Shown piece after piece: positions 49,127 through 57,686 of a DNA stretch of 64,000 nt. The translations under genes and the position numbers were made by a program. The stretch spans positions 22,164 through 86,163 of the forward strand of contig CAJVWU010000005.1 of NCBI GenBank assembly GCA_913009755.1. Direction: 5' to 3'. The stretch is from an uncultured Bacteroidia bacterium (GTDB lineage Bacteria > Bacteroidota > Bacteroidia > Bacteroidales > F082). How positions within the stretch are numbered: position 1 is the stretch's first letter; each line of letters begins with the position of its first letter. The notes beneath the pieces were generated by a model that did no database searches, was not told the origin of the DNA, and saw only the letters and a program-made list of their open reading frames with translations.

Positions 49127-50605
49127 ATGAAACCAAATAAAAAATATTTACAATGGCTGGCGTTCATGCTTATCGTATTCTTCCTGTCGTCTTGTTCTTC
49201 GGTCAGTAACCTGCCGAACGATGAGGTTTATTATTCCAAAAAGGCAAAAAACCCTTCACAGTATAACTGGAATGATTTCCAAAAAAATGCCGAAACTTAT
49301 TCCAGTGGCAATGTAAAGGTGGATAACAATGCCGGCGGACAAAAGCTTCAGGGTGATATCGCAACTACTGTTAACGCAACCGATTCAAATAATGATGATC
49401 AGTATATTGATGATTACTACGATGATGATTACAGCAGCAGGGTAAAGCATTTCAGCGATGAAGGAACAAGCAGTGGTTTTGACTATTATGACGGTTATTA
49501 TGGCGGTGGGGGCAGTGGTTTTGGGATGTCTAACTGGTCAATGAGCTTTGGTTTTGGGTACGGAAGCCCCTGGGGATATTCAATGGGCTATGGTTATGGA
49601 TGGCCGTCTTACGGTGGTAGTTACTGGGCAGGATATAATGCCGGTTACATGAACGGTTACATGAATGGATATTACGGAATGGGGTATCCTTATTATCCGT
49701 GTGGTTATTGCGGTTATGGTGGTTACGGTGGCTATTACGGTGGTGGTGGCTATTACGGCGGCGGCGGTTATCCCGATTATGTACTTCCTTCCGGTTATAG
49801 CGGCCCACGGGGTGGAATTACCGCAGGAACAACCGTTCCGCGTTCGCGTGGGAATGGGCCTGCGGGAAGGCCTGGCAGTGGCAGTAATAAAAGTGGAAAT
49901 GCAGGTGGCGGAAAAAGCACGGTTGTGGCATCACCTGCAAGCGTTAACGCCACTGGTGGAGGAACTTTGGAAACCGGCAGAACGACACAAAAGATTGCCA
50001 AACCGGCAACTACACGCCCTGTAGTTACCAGTGCTCCGAAAAGCGAATATTATACAACACGTCCCGTTAAGGAAAATGTTGCACAGGATAAACTGGCCAA
50101 ACCACAAAGCAGGCAGCAAACCACAAAACAGGCTGTGCCGCAAAAACGATATGAAAAACCGGTTACGAAATCAAGGACAACTTTACCTGAGCCCAGGTAT
50201 CAGAAACCGAAGTCATATCAAAGCCTGCCGTCGAAGAAACCTCAGTCGAGCCAGGAATATGTTCGTCCTACGAACCGGATGACCCGGTCAACTACCCGGA
50301 ATTATAATCCTTATTCAAGGACGAAATCAGTGACTTCACCGAACAGTACAAGGAGTAATGTTAATTCCGGTACTACCACAAGGAGTTACAGGCCTTCACG
50401 ATCCTATTCATCACCTACGAGGTCCTATTCATCACCATCGCGTTCCAGTTCGCCTTCCAGAAGTTATAGTTCGCCAAAGCGTAGTTCAGGCGGTTCATCA
50501 TTCAGCCGAGGTGGAGGCGGAGGAAGGAGCACACCCAGAAGTTCCGGTGGGTCCAGGTCATCGGGCTCCACTTCGCGCGGAGGGGGCGGTGGCATCAAAC
50601 GATAA
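49127..50605 (+). CDS. Gly/Tyr-rich then Arg/Ser/Thr-rich lipoprotein
   Basis: A 492-residue predicted lipoprotein (LSSCSSVSN, Cys23). Residues about 85–105 are Asp/Tyr-rich (YIDDYYDDDYSSR); about 115–235 is a Gly/Tyr-rich low-complexity block with YGGYYGGGGYYGGGGY and repeated NAGYMNGYMNGYY; and the last 170 residues are Arg/Ser/Thr/Pro-rich with about four RSYSSP-type repeats and a final run of Gly/Ser/Arg. The composition is that of an adhesive or matrix-like, intrinsically disordered surface protein. I do not know the function. The reading frame is open throughout, so it is not merely a repeat artefact. Confidence 0.72.
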   Translation: MKPNKKYLQWLAFMLIVFFLSSCSSVSNLPNDEVYYSKKAKNPSQYNWNDFQKNAETYSSGNVKVDNNAGGQKLQGDIATTVNATDSNNDDQYIDDYYDDDYSSRVKHFSDEGTSSGFDYYDGYYGGGGSGFGMSNWSMSFGFGYGSPWGYSMGYGYGWPSYGGSYWAGYNAGYMNGYMNGYYGMGYPYYPCGYCGYGGYGGYYGGGGYYGGGGYPDYVLPSGYSGPRGGITAGTTVPRSRGNGPAGRPGSGSNKSGNAGGGKSTVVASPASVNATGGGTLETGRTTQKIAKPATTRPVVTSAPKSEYYTTRPVKENVAQDKLAKPQSRQQTTKQAVPQKRYEKPVTKSRTTLPEPRYQKPKSYQSLPSKKPQSSQEYVRPTNRMTRSTTRNYNPYSRTKSVTSPNSTRSNVNSGTTTRSYRPSRSYSSPTRSYSSPSRSSSPSRSYSSPKRSSGGSSFSRGGGGGRSTPRSSGGSRSSGSTSRGGGGGIKR

Positions 50606-50609
50606 AGTT

Positions 50610-50690
50610 GGTGGTTGAACCGGGGAATCAGTTAAATCGGGGAATTGGTCAAGTGGCCAAAGGGTGAAATGTTGTAAACCCATAAGCGCC
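50610..50690. repeat. degenerate GGGGAAT/GGTCAAGTGG intergenic repeat
   Basis: AACCGGGGAATCAGTTAAAT and CGGGGAATTGGTCAAGTGGC units follow the stop of the Gly/Tyr-rich lipoprotein gene. Confidence 0.4.
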
Positions 50691-50779
50691 TTAATCCTGT
50701 AACAGTCCTGAAAAAAATTATTAAGAAAAGAAACCTTTTATCAAAAAATACACGAATTTTGATTATTAAATTAGTTGCT

Positions 50780-52252
50780 GTGAAAAGAATCCTTTTGATA
50801 ACAGTCCTTTTTATGCTTGGTGCCGGACTGCATGCCCAGTATGCCGAGGATGCTCTGAGGTATTCACAAATTTACTGGCAGGGAACAGCGAGGAGCACGG
50901 CAACGGGAAGTGCTTTTAGTGCTTTAGGTGCTGACTTTTTATCGCTAAGTACCAACCCCGGGGGTATAGGCGTTTACCGTTCCCGGTATTTTTCCATTAC
51001 CCCCGAAGTGTTTGTACAAAAAGTAAATTCCGAATATAACGGGACACCGACAAACGGTTCCAAAACCATTTTTGACCTGAGCAACATTGGTTATGTGCTG
51101 TCGAAAAAACTGGGACAGGGGGCATCAGGCTGGAAATACTGGCAAATTGGATTTGGGATGAACCGTCTGAACAATTACAACGGGAATCTGTTGATGCAGG
51201 GAACAAATGCCGTGAACTCCAAACTTGATGTATATAATGAGGAAGCAAACGGTGTAAACTATACTGAATTGGATAACCAGTTCGGGAAATACGCTTTCGA
51301 CTTGAGTCCTGCTTGGTATGCCTATCTTTTAGATACCGTTCCCGGACACAATGATCTTTATAACATACCTATAGATTCTGGAAGTGTGCTTCTTCAGACC
51401 CAACAAATTCTAACCAAAGGGTCAACGAACGAATTTCTGGTTTCCGGCGGGGCCAATTTTAACGATGTACTTTATCTGGGGGCTACTCTGGGGTTACCGT
51501 ACCTTCGTTATTTCAGGACATCGGTTTATACGGAAACAGATATAAAAGACACGATCCCTTATTTTAATTCATGGAGTTATACCGAAGACCTGAAAACACA
51601 GGGCTGGGGGATCAACCTGAAGATCGGGGCCATCATCAGGCCGATTGACTGGATAAGGATTGGCGTTGCCTTTCATACACCCACCTATTATTTCAGCATG
51701 AAAGATTCGTGGTCAACTGTTACTTATGCAGACTTGGGCCCTGACTGGCAGAAAAACATTCCTTCCCCTGACGGTGAATACAAATACCATCTGACCACAC
51801 CCATGAGGCTCATCGGAAGCCTGGCCTTCGTAATCAGGGAAATAGGTTTTATTACGGGGGAATATGAATATGTAAACTACACTCAATCCAAGTTGAAAGC
51901 CAGAGATTTTAACTTCCCCAATGAAAATATTAGAATTGACACATCGTTTAAATGCACATCAAATTTCAGGATTGGAACGGAATGGCGGATTGCAATGGTC
52001 AGCCTCAGGGCCGGATATGCTTTATACGGAAGCCCTTATGCAAACAACCTGAATGACGGTACCCGACAATATATTACGGGTGGCATAGGCTACAGGGGCA
52101 AAGGATTTGAACTTGATTTTTCCTATTCCCGTGCCACTCAAAATGAAGACTACTATTTTTACAGTACTCAAGACATACAGTCGTATACTGCGCACAATTC
52201 ATTTCTCAACCAACAATTTGCCCTTACTTTCAAATATATCATCAATAAATAA
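50780..52252 (+). CDS. OmpP1/FadL-family outer-membrane transporter
   Basis: A 490-residue outer-membrane protein. The start is the GTG at 50780, giving a signal peptide (VKRILLITVLFMLGAGLHAQ); an upstream TTG seven codons earlier is less likely. The N-terminal plug region AEDALRYSQIYWQGTARSTA followed by FSALGADFLSLSTNPGGIGV is the Bacteroidetes OmpP1/FadL signature, and the rest alternates like a barrel. It probably passes hydrophobic compounds across the outer membrane. Confidence 0.86.
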   Translation: MKRILLITVLFMLGAGLHAQYAEDALRYSQIYWQGTARSTATGSAFSALGADFLSLSTNPGGIGVYRSRYFSITPEVFVQKVNSEYNGTPTNGSKTIFDLSNIGYVLSKKLGQGASGWKYWQIGFGMNRLNNYNGNLLMQGTNAVNSKLDVYNEEANGVNYTELDNQFGKYAFDLSPAWYAYLLDTVPGHNDLYNIPIDSGSVLLQTQQILTKGSTNEFLVSGGANFNDVLYLGATLGLPYLRYFRTSVYTETDIKDTIPYFNSWSYTEDLKTQGWGINLKIGAIIRPIDWIRIGVAFHTPTYYFSMKDSWSTVTYADLGPDWQKNIPSPDGEYKYHLTTPMRLIGSLAFVIREIGFITGEYEYVNYTQSKLKARDFNFPNENIRIDTSFKCTSNFRIGTEWRIAMVSLRAGYALYGSPYANNLNDGTRQYITGGIGYRGKGFELDFSYSRATQNEDYYFYSTQDIQSYTAHNSFLNQQFALTFKYIINK

Positions 52253-52291
52253 TATTTTTGATTTCAAATTGATAACCTGAAACCAGAGAAG

Positions 52292-53779
52292 TCAATCCGA
52301 AAGCCTTTTCACTCCTGCCTTGGCCTGGCCATGAATGCCGGCTTCATATTCATCAAAGTCCATATCGAGGCACAGGTTATAATAATACTTAGCTTTTGAG
52401 ATATTACCTTCTTCTTCATAGATCATAGCCAGTTTCAAAGCAGAGTTTCCTGCGAAATAACGGGTAAGGTGTTTCCCTTCCTCAATGGTTTTGTTGTATA
52501 AATGTTTGGCAGCCTCTTTCCCGCCTGATTCATCGGCAATGCGTGCCTGCCGGTATGTTTTTTCAACCTGCTCTTCCACGGGCAATCCGTTTACGGGCAT
52601 AGCCGAAAGCACACTGTCTGCCTGCCGGTAATACCCGCCGTCAAACAAAAGACGGGCTTTGATGAGATCAATATTTGGGGTTTTACCGCTTTCGGCTTCA
52701 CGTTCCGCATCCCTGTCCTGGCCAATATCATCATTGCCCGTCTCGGCCACTTTGTCTAAATAATACCTGTATTTTGCCACATCATCATTAAGCAAAGCAA
52801 TCCATGCTTTTTTACGCCAGGCATCTTTTATGTAGTTTTTGCCCGTAAACCGGTCAAGAAAGTCAGTGTAATAAACTGCTGCCTGACGGGTTTTAATCTT
52901 TCTGAGAAGGCATTCCCCTTGCAGATAATCCAGATAATAAAAAGGGTAATAACCGGTCATCCGGTTAATTTTTTTGAATTGATATAAAGCTTCGTTATTT
53001 CTGCCCGTCTTCATCAAAATATTGATTTGCAGATAGGAAAGAAGCAGATTGTTGCTATCGGCCAGTTCTATTTGCTGAAAGAGTGTATCCAATTGCTGTT
53101 TGCCGGGCTTGATGTTCAGTTCGACAAAGCCCATAAAAAAAAGGACTTCATTTTTTAAATATGTGTAATCCGGATCATTGTCTGATACACGAAGTGCATT
53201 CATGAGTTCTTCCCGCCCTTGTTTTACACTGCCTTTCATATTGATCAGACGGAGTACCCAGTGATAATTGTCCGGGACCATTCCAATCATGATATGCAAA
53301 ACACCAAGCGTTATGTCGTTGGGAACAAAACCGGGAAACTTTTCTTTATTATCAGTAAGTAACCGGTATGCCCGGTTGATCTCAAGGGCTGCATAAAAAT
53401 ATTTGTGAAACTTCAACCGTATAACAGCCCTTTGAAGATTCATGTTGCCAAGAAAGTAACTCCTGTAAGGATCGCTTTTGGCTAACTCTTCCAACTGGTC
53501 GTACCTTTCATTGGAGATGTCGTTGATGCTATCGAACAGGTCTTCATCTTCACTGATGAAAACTTTCAGGAAGTCAATATAATTTTCAAGGTACAATGTA
53601 TAAAGGTTATCCGGGTTTTTCGATTTTTCACTGGCAATGATTTCACGGCCACGGTTAAAATCCAGGGCAAGAATATGTTGATACGCTTCCCGGCAATTTT
53701 CATTAACCGCAAAACGCTGGGCAATAGCAGAAATGCTGAAAAACAAAAATGCAATGATTGTAAATCGCCGGAGTCTCAA
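52292..53779 (-). CDS. exported TPR-like protein of unknown function
   Basis: A 495-residue protein with a signal peptide (IIAFLFFSISAIAQ) and a helical solenoid with TPR-like pairs throughout (YQHILALDFNRGREIIASEK, AALEINRAYRLL, NEALYQFKKI, ISKAKYYYNLCLDMD). It resembles a widespread Bacteroidetes TPR family with no characterised member that I recall. It is convergent with the FadL-type gene (39-base gap). Confidence 0.8.
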   Translation of the reverse strand: MRLRRFTIIAFLFFSISAIAQRFAVNENCREAYQHILALDFNRGREIIASEKSKNPDNLYTLYLENYIDFLKVFISEDEDLFDSINDISNERYDQLEELAKSDPYRSYFLGNMNLQRAVIRLKFHKYFYAALEINRAYRLLTDNKEKFPGFVPNDITLGVLHIMIGMVPDNYHWVLRLINMKGSVKQGREELMNALRVSDNDPDYTYLKNEVLFFMGFVELNIKPGKQQLDTLFQQIELADSNNLLLSYLQINILMKTGRNNEALYQFKKINRMTGYYPFYYLDYLQGECLLRKIKTRQAAVYYTDFLDRFTGKNYIKDAWRKKAWIALLNDDVAKYRYYLDKVAETGNDDIGQDRDAEREAESGKTPNIDLIKARLLFDGGYYRQADSVLSAMPVNGLPVEEQVEKTYRQARIADESGGKEAAKHLYNKTIEEGKHLTRYFAGNSALKLAMIYEEEGNISKAKYYYNLCLDMDFDEYEAGIHGQAKAGVKRLSD

Positions 53780-53890
53780 AAGATAAAATGTTAAACAACC
53801 AAAAGTAAAGAAATTATCCGATTAATGCCTGGTATGAAATCTCACGGTGATTGATGTTCATCCATAATTTCAGGAAATCCAAAAAGTGCA

Positions 53891-54973
53891 TTAAAGCATT
53901 ACCTTCTTTGGAATTTCACGGGCAAAATCATGAGAATAAACGGAATGTGCCGGTTCACGCAGATTATATCCCGAAGCCATCACCTCACCATAAGCGCCTG
54001 CGCTTCTGATTACAATCAGGTCTCCCCTTTTTATTTCGGGCAGTAAAACATTTTTACTAAAAATATCGGACGATTCACACACCGGCCCGGCAATGTGATA
54101 CTTGTGCATTTTGCCGATGCCGGTTAAATTTTGAATCTTATGATGTGCATTGTAAAGGGCAGGACGGATGAAATTATTCATCCCGGCATCAAGTATTGCA
54201 TACTTAACCGAACCACTGTTTTTCAAAAACAATACCGAACTGATAAGACTTCCACACTGCCCCACCACGGCCCGGCCCGGTTCAAAATACAGGTCCTGTC
54301 CGGGTAACCTGTTGAGATTGTCAAGAAATGCCCTGAAATAATTTTTATAATCGGGAACGGGGTTGCCAACCGGATTTAAATAATCAATGCCCAGCCCGCC
54401 GCCGAGATTAAGAAGAGACGGCGTAAAACCCGCTTCCACAAAAATCTGCTGTATATGATTGACTTTCTGCGCCAGTTCGACGAATACCTCCAAATCGGTA
54501 ATCTGCGAACCGATGTGAAAGTGCAATCCTTTGAAAGTGATATTTGACAACCGGGATAACAAGCCTGTCACCAACGGTATTTCATCCATATTTATCCCGA
54601 ACTTGTTAATTTTTATCCCTGTTGTAATCTCCGGCTTTGTCTGGCCATCTACATGTGGATTGATCCGGAAAGCTACCTGCGCCCGGATCCCCAACCCCCG
54701 GGCCAGGACATCAATCACTTTTAATTCGTGAAGGGATTCAACATTAATGCAGTTTATGTTCTGTTTCAGGGCATACCTGATCTCATCATCCGTTTTCCCC
54801 ACCCCCGCAAACACGATATCGTCAGCCGGAAAACCATTTGCTATCGCTTCCCTGATTTCATTTCCGCTGACACAATCCGCACCCAGCCCGTAGTTCCGGA
54901 TCATTTTCAGTACCGGACCGTTTACGTTGGCTTTCAGCGCATAATTGCTTTTTGCTTTCAAGGTTAGTTGTTA
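53891..54973 (-). pseudogene. lysA: diaminopimelate decarboxylase domain, N-terminus lost
   Basis: About 356 residues of a class III PLP decarboxylase that makes lysine from meso-diaminopimelate. The PLP lysine is in YALKAN, followed by GADCVSGNEIREAI, LHFHIGSQITDLEVF, LNLGGGLGID, YFEPGRAVVG and CESSDIF, so the active site is present. The frame has no ATG; it begins after a TAA around 54978 and can only start at TTG 54961, which removes the first strand and helix (roughly 35–40 residues) of the barrel. In relatives the chain would join the aspartate-kinase part encoded upstream. I call it a broken fusion. Confidence 0.75.
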
Positions 54974-55223
54974 ATAATAAATTCAATGCTTCCAGTGCTT
55001 CGGCCTTTAATGACATCTCCACAAGGAATGCAATGCTGTTTTTGGCTGCTCCGTAAGAAATCATCCTGAGAGGGATATCCTGTAAAGCTGAAAACAATTG
55101 CCTGACTTTACCGCGGTTTTCCGACAAATGGTCTCCCACCACACAAATAAGGGAAAGCCCGGACGAAATGCTTACTTTTCCCATTGTACGCAGGTCATGT
55201 AAGATATGATTGATTGAGCCAGG
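54960..55223 (-). pseudogene. lysC: aspartate-kinase ACT-domain fragment
   Basis: A frame distinct from both neighbours encodes GSINHILHDLRTMGKVSISS, GLSLICVVGDHLSENRGKVR and ISYGAAKNSIAFLVEM, which is the C-terminal ACT domain of aspartate kinase (the lysine-sensing part). It is separated from the catalytic domain by an out-of-frame deletion near 55215–55235 and from the LysA frame by a shift near 54965–54975. Confidence 0.72.
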
Positions 55224-55903
55224 TTATTGTTTAAAAAGCCATCCACATCCGACCAGATTTGTATCACATCGGCATTGGCAGCCGCACCGAGTAACGAAGC
55301 CGTAAAATCGCTACCTCCCCGCCCGAGGGTCTCAATATTTCCTTCATGATCGCTACAGATAAACCCTTGTGTAATAATGGTTCCTGTGTCCGGATGGGCG
55401 TTTAAAAACTCATCCAGGTTTTTTCTGATGCAAATGAGGTCAGGATGTCCGTTCCTGTCAAGAAAAATAATTTCCGGGGCATACATCAATTCGTGCTCCA
55501 GCTCACTTTCTTCCAGATAATGTGAAAAAAGCAACGTGCTGAACAGTTCCCCCTGTGTAATTAACAGGTTACCGGTCTGAACGGTCAATCCCTTTCCGAA
55601 AAATGAGGATATGCGGCGTGATAAATTATCAAGCGCCGAAAACATCTCTCCCCTGCTTTTGTCACTGCTGAATAAATGAGCGATCAAATCCCCGAGATCA
55701 CCGGTAAGTTCCGACAATACGCTTTCCGCTTTTTTTTCTTCGCCGGTATCAATGTGCCCGATGATCCGTGCAAGAAGGTCCGTTGTTTTACCGTTGGCTG
55801 AAAGCACAATAATCTTTTTTGCCGGATGGTTTATTATGTCAAAAACACGCCGGATACTTTCCGCATCCCCGACCGACGTTCCTCCGAATTTGTAAATCTC
55901 CAT
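55172..55903 (-). pseudogene. lysC: aspartate kinase catalytic domain, truncated
   Basis: The first 230 or so codons give KFGGTSVGDAESIRR (ATP-binding), ITQGELFSTLLFSHYLEE, ITQGFICSDHEGNIETLGRG and GSDFTASLLGAAANADVIQI then WSDVDGFLNNN. This is the full start of the amino-acid-kinase fold. The segment that should follow (about 150–190 residues, including the end of the catalytic domain and first ACT repeat) is missing, and the frame ends at a TAA at 55172. With the two pieces downstream it spells a bifunctional LysC–LysA protein, a known fusion in some bacteria. Confidence 0.78.
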
Positions 55904-55985
55904 TTCGCTGAATTTTTATGCAAAAATGAAACAAATTCTTTCCTGATTTTATTATAAAAACATTTATAACTAATTTGAAACATTT

Positions 55986-56001
55986 TGTTATGTTTGTAAC
56001 A
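55986..56001. promoter_or_regulatory. inverted repeat overlapping -7 element in the lysC divergent region
   Basis: TGTTA–N6–TAACA (55986–56001) overlaps TATGTTTG (55989–55996), a -7 element 20 bases before the ACT-protein ATG. It has the form of an operator; the bound factor is unknown. Confidence 0.4.
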
Positions 56002-56015
56002 TATTTATAAAAACC

Positions 56016-56672
56016 ATGACCATACAGGAGGCTGTTGATGAGATTTTAAAATCCAAACCTTATCTGGAAGAGTCAATAGACGAAGGGCTTATTAATATAA
56101 CGGCACTTGCAAGGAAAATCACACCAAATGTTGTCCGAAAAACAGGCAAGCCCGCTGCCAAAGGAGCAATCGTGATGGCCATACAACGTCACCAGCCTGG
56201 AAAACTGGCGACCATCAAAATACGTTCCGGTAATTTGCTCAGAAATCTTTCAAATATAATCGTCAGATCCGATATTGCGGTTCACACGTATGAAAATTCG
56301 CAAATGCTTCCGGAACGGCTGGCAAGCATCTCCGATCTTTTCAGTAAAAAGAAAGGGTTGTTCTATACTTTTTCGCAGGGTGTTTTTGAAACGACAATAA
56401 TCCTGAACCAGTGGGCAAGCGAAGAACTGGATTCGTTCATGTCGAAAGAAAGGCATATCAACCGGGTTTATGATCTGGCATGTATTACTTTATACCTCCC
56501 TGATGAAAACACGGAAATAGCAGGATATTATTATTACATCCTGAAAATGATTGCATGGGAAGGGATAAACATTACGGAAATATTGTCAACCACAAACGAG
56601 TTTTCCATTATTCTGGATGAGAACGATGTGGACAAAGTATTTTCAACACTTAAGAATGCAAAAAAAGGGTAA
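56016..56672 (+). CDS. ACT-domain protein divergent from lysC
   Basis: A 218-residue protein. The N-terminal half (TIQEAVDEILKSKPYLEESI, DEGLINITALARKITPNVVR, KGAIVMAIQRH) looks like a winged-helix-type DNA-binding region. The C-terminal segment YYYYILKMIAWEGINITEIL followed by NEFSIILDENDVDKVFSTLK has the ACT fold order. It is divergent from the aspartate-kinase gene (112 bases). I infer that it may regulate lysine/diaminopimelate genes by amino-acid binding. The function is not established. Confidence 0.7.
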   Translation: MTIQEAVDEILKSKPYLEESIDEGLINITALARKITPNVVRKTGKPAAKGAIVMAIQRHQPGKLATIKIRSGNLLRNLSNIIVRSDIAVHTYENSQMLPERLASISDLFSKKKGLFYTFSQGVFETTIILNQWASEELDSFMSKERHINRVYDLACITLYLPDENTEIAGYYYYILKMIAWEGINITEILSTTNEFSIILDENDVDKVFSTLKNAKKG

Positions 56673-56678
56673 GCGGGA

Positions 56679-56972
56679 TTATTCCTCTTTATTTTCATTG
56701 ATGATGACAAACACTTCCTCGTTGTCTTTTTTCATGTAGTACTTTTCGCGGGCAAATTTTTCAAGGTAAGCACTGTCGGTTTCGAGCAGTTTGATCTTTT
56801 GTTTGTTTTTGACAATTTCCGCCTGGTAATATTCTTCTTTGTTTCGCAGGTCGTTCAATGTTTGGCTTAACCGGTATTGTTCTCCAAAATTATCCTGGTC
56901 GAAAAACAGTATCCATATCAGGAATGCCGTTCCGGTATAAAAGTATTTATTGAAAATTATTTTTCTTAACAT
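56679..56972 (-). CDS. septum formation initiator (FtsB/DivIC-like)
   Basis: A 97-residue bitopic protein with one membrane segment (about 10–25) and a coiled coil (about 30–75) ending in EKFAREKYYMKKDNEEVFVI, the DivIC/FtsB signature. It joins the FtsL/FtsQ complex at the division site. It is convergent with the ACT-protein gene (six-base gap). Confidence 0.88.
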   Translation of the reverse strand: MLRKIIFNKYFYTGTAFLIWILFFDQDNFGEQYRLSQTLNDLRNKEEYYQAEIVKNKQKIKLLETDSAYLEKFAREKYYMKKDNEEVFVIINENKEE

Positions 56973-57186
56973 GGCTTTGGTACTGCTCTTATTTGATATC
57001 CCAAATCAATCACGCAAAACTAAATCAATAAGGATAAGTTAAACGAAATAAATATGATAAATTGTACACCGGAAAATGTTAATATATCCGGAAATTAAAT
57101 TTTTACCATTTTTTGCAGGATACATCATATTTTTTTACAACTTTATCGGAACATATTTTATTTACTCACTCATAAAAACCAGCACA

Positions 57187-57582
57187 ATGGAAAATGAAAA
57201 TCAGAATCAAAACATCGAATCAAACGTCATCAAAGAAGTAAGCCTGCCTTTATTCAGCAGCAAGGGATGGATTAAGCTCATCGGCATCTTGATGATTATT
57301 TATGGTGTGTTTGCCGCCCTCACCCTTGTGGGGATACTTGTTGCCTGGCTTCCCATCTGGCTTGGCGTGCTCCTGATGAAGGTAGCCTCAGCCATGGAGC
57401 AGGCCCGCGTTACAGGCAACAAAGAGTTATTGATCAAGGCACAAAACAACCTCAGTACGTATTTTACCATTTACGGCGTACTCGCCTTGATCGGCATTAT
57501 TCTGGCTGTAGTCTTTATTATTGTCGGCCTGTCAACAGGGCTTTTTATGCACATGGAAGATTTCGGCATGAATTATTATTAG
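57187..57582 (+). CDS. DUF5362-type membrane protein
   Basis: A 131-residue protein from the ATG at 57187 (MENENQNQN); the frame extends upstream into a hydrophobic stretch that is probably not translated. It has membrane helices at about 36–60 and 92–118 separated by MKVASAMEQARVTGNKELLI and KAQNNLSTYF, the DUF5362 layout. Function unknown. Confidence 0.72.
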   Translation: MENENQNQNIESNVIKEVSLPLFSSKGWIKLIGILMIIYGVFAALTLVGILVAWLPIWLGVLLMKVASAMEQARVTGNKELLIKAQNNLSTYFTIYGVLALIGIILAVVFIIVGLSTGLFMHMEDFGMNYY

Positions 57583-57591
57583 CAGAAGGGG

Positions 57592-57660
57592 ATGGTATTG
57601 GTTGAATTGTTTGAATCGGTGAAACGGATGAATTGGTGAAATGGTGAAACGGTCAACGCT
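57592..57660. repeat. degenerate GGTGAAACGG intergenic repeat
   Basis: GAATCGGTGAAACGG, ATGAATTGGTGAAATGG and GTGAAACGGTC are successive variants of a nine- to fifteen-base unit between convergent genes. Confidence 0.5.
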
Positions 57661-57686
57661 ATTCAGGCATCAACAACTCACCACTC

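Noticed and set aside
49610..49790. Tandem-repeat locus as a non-coding element
   Set aside because: The GGT/TAT-rich repeats keep one open frame with a lipoprotein signal, so they are coding low-complexity sequence.
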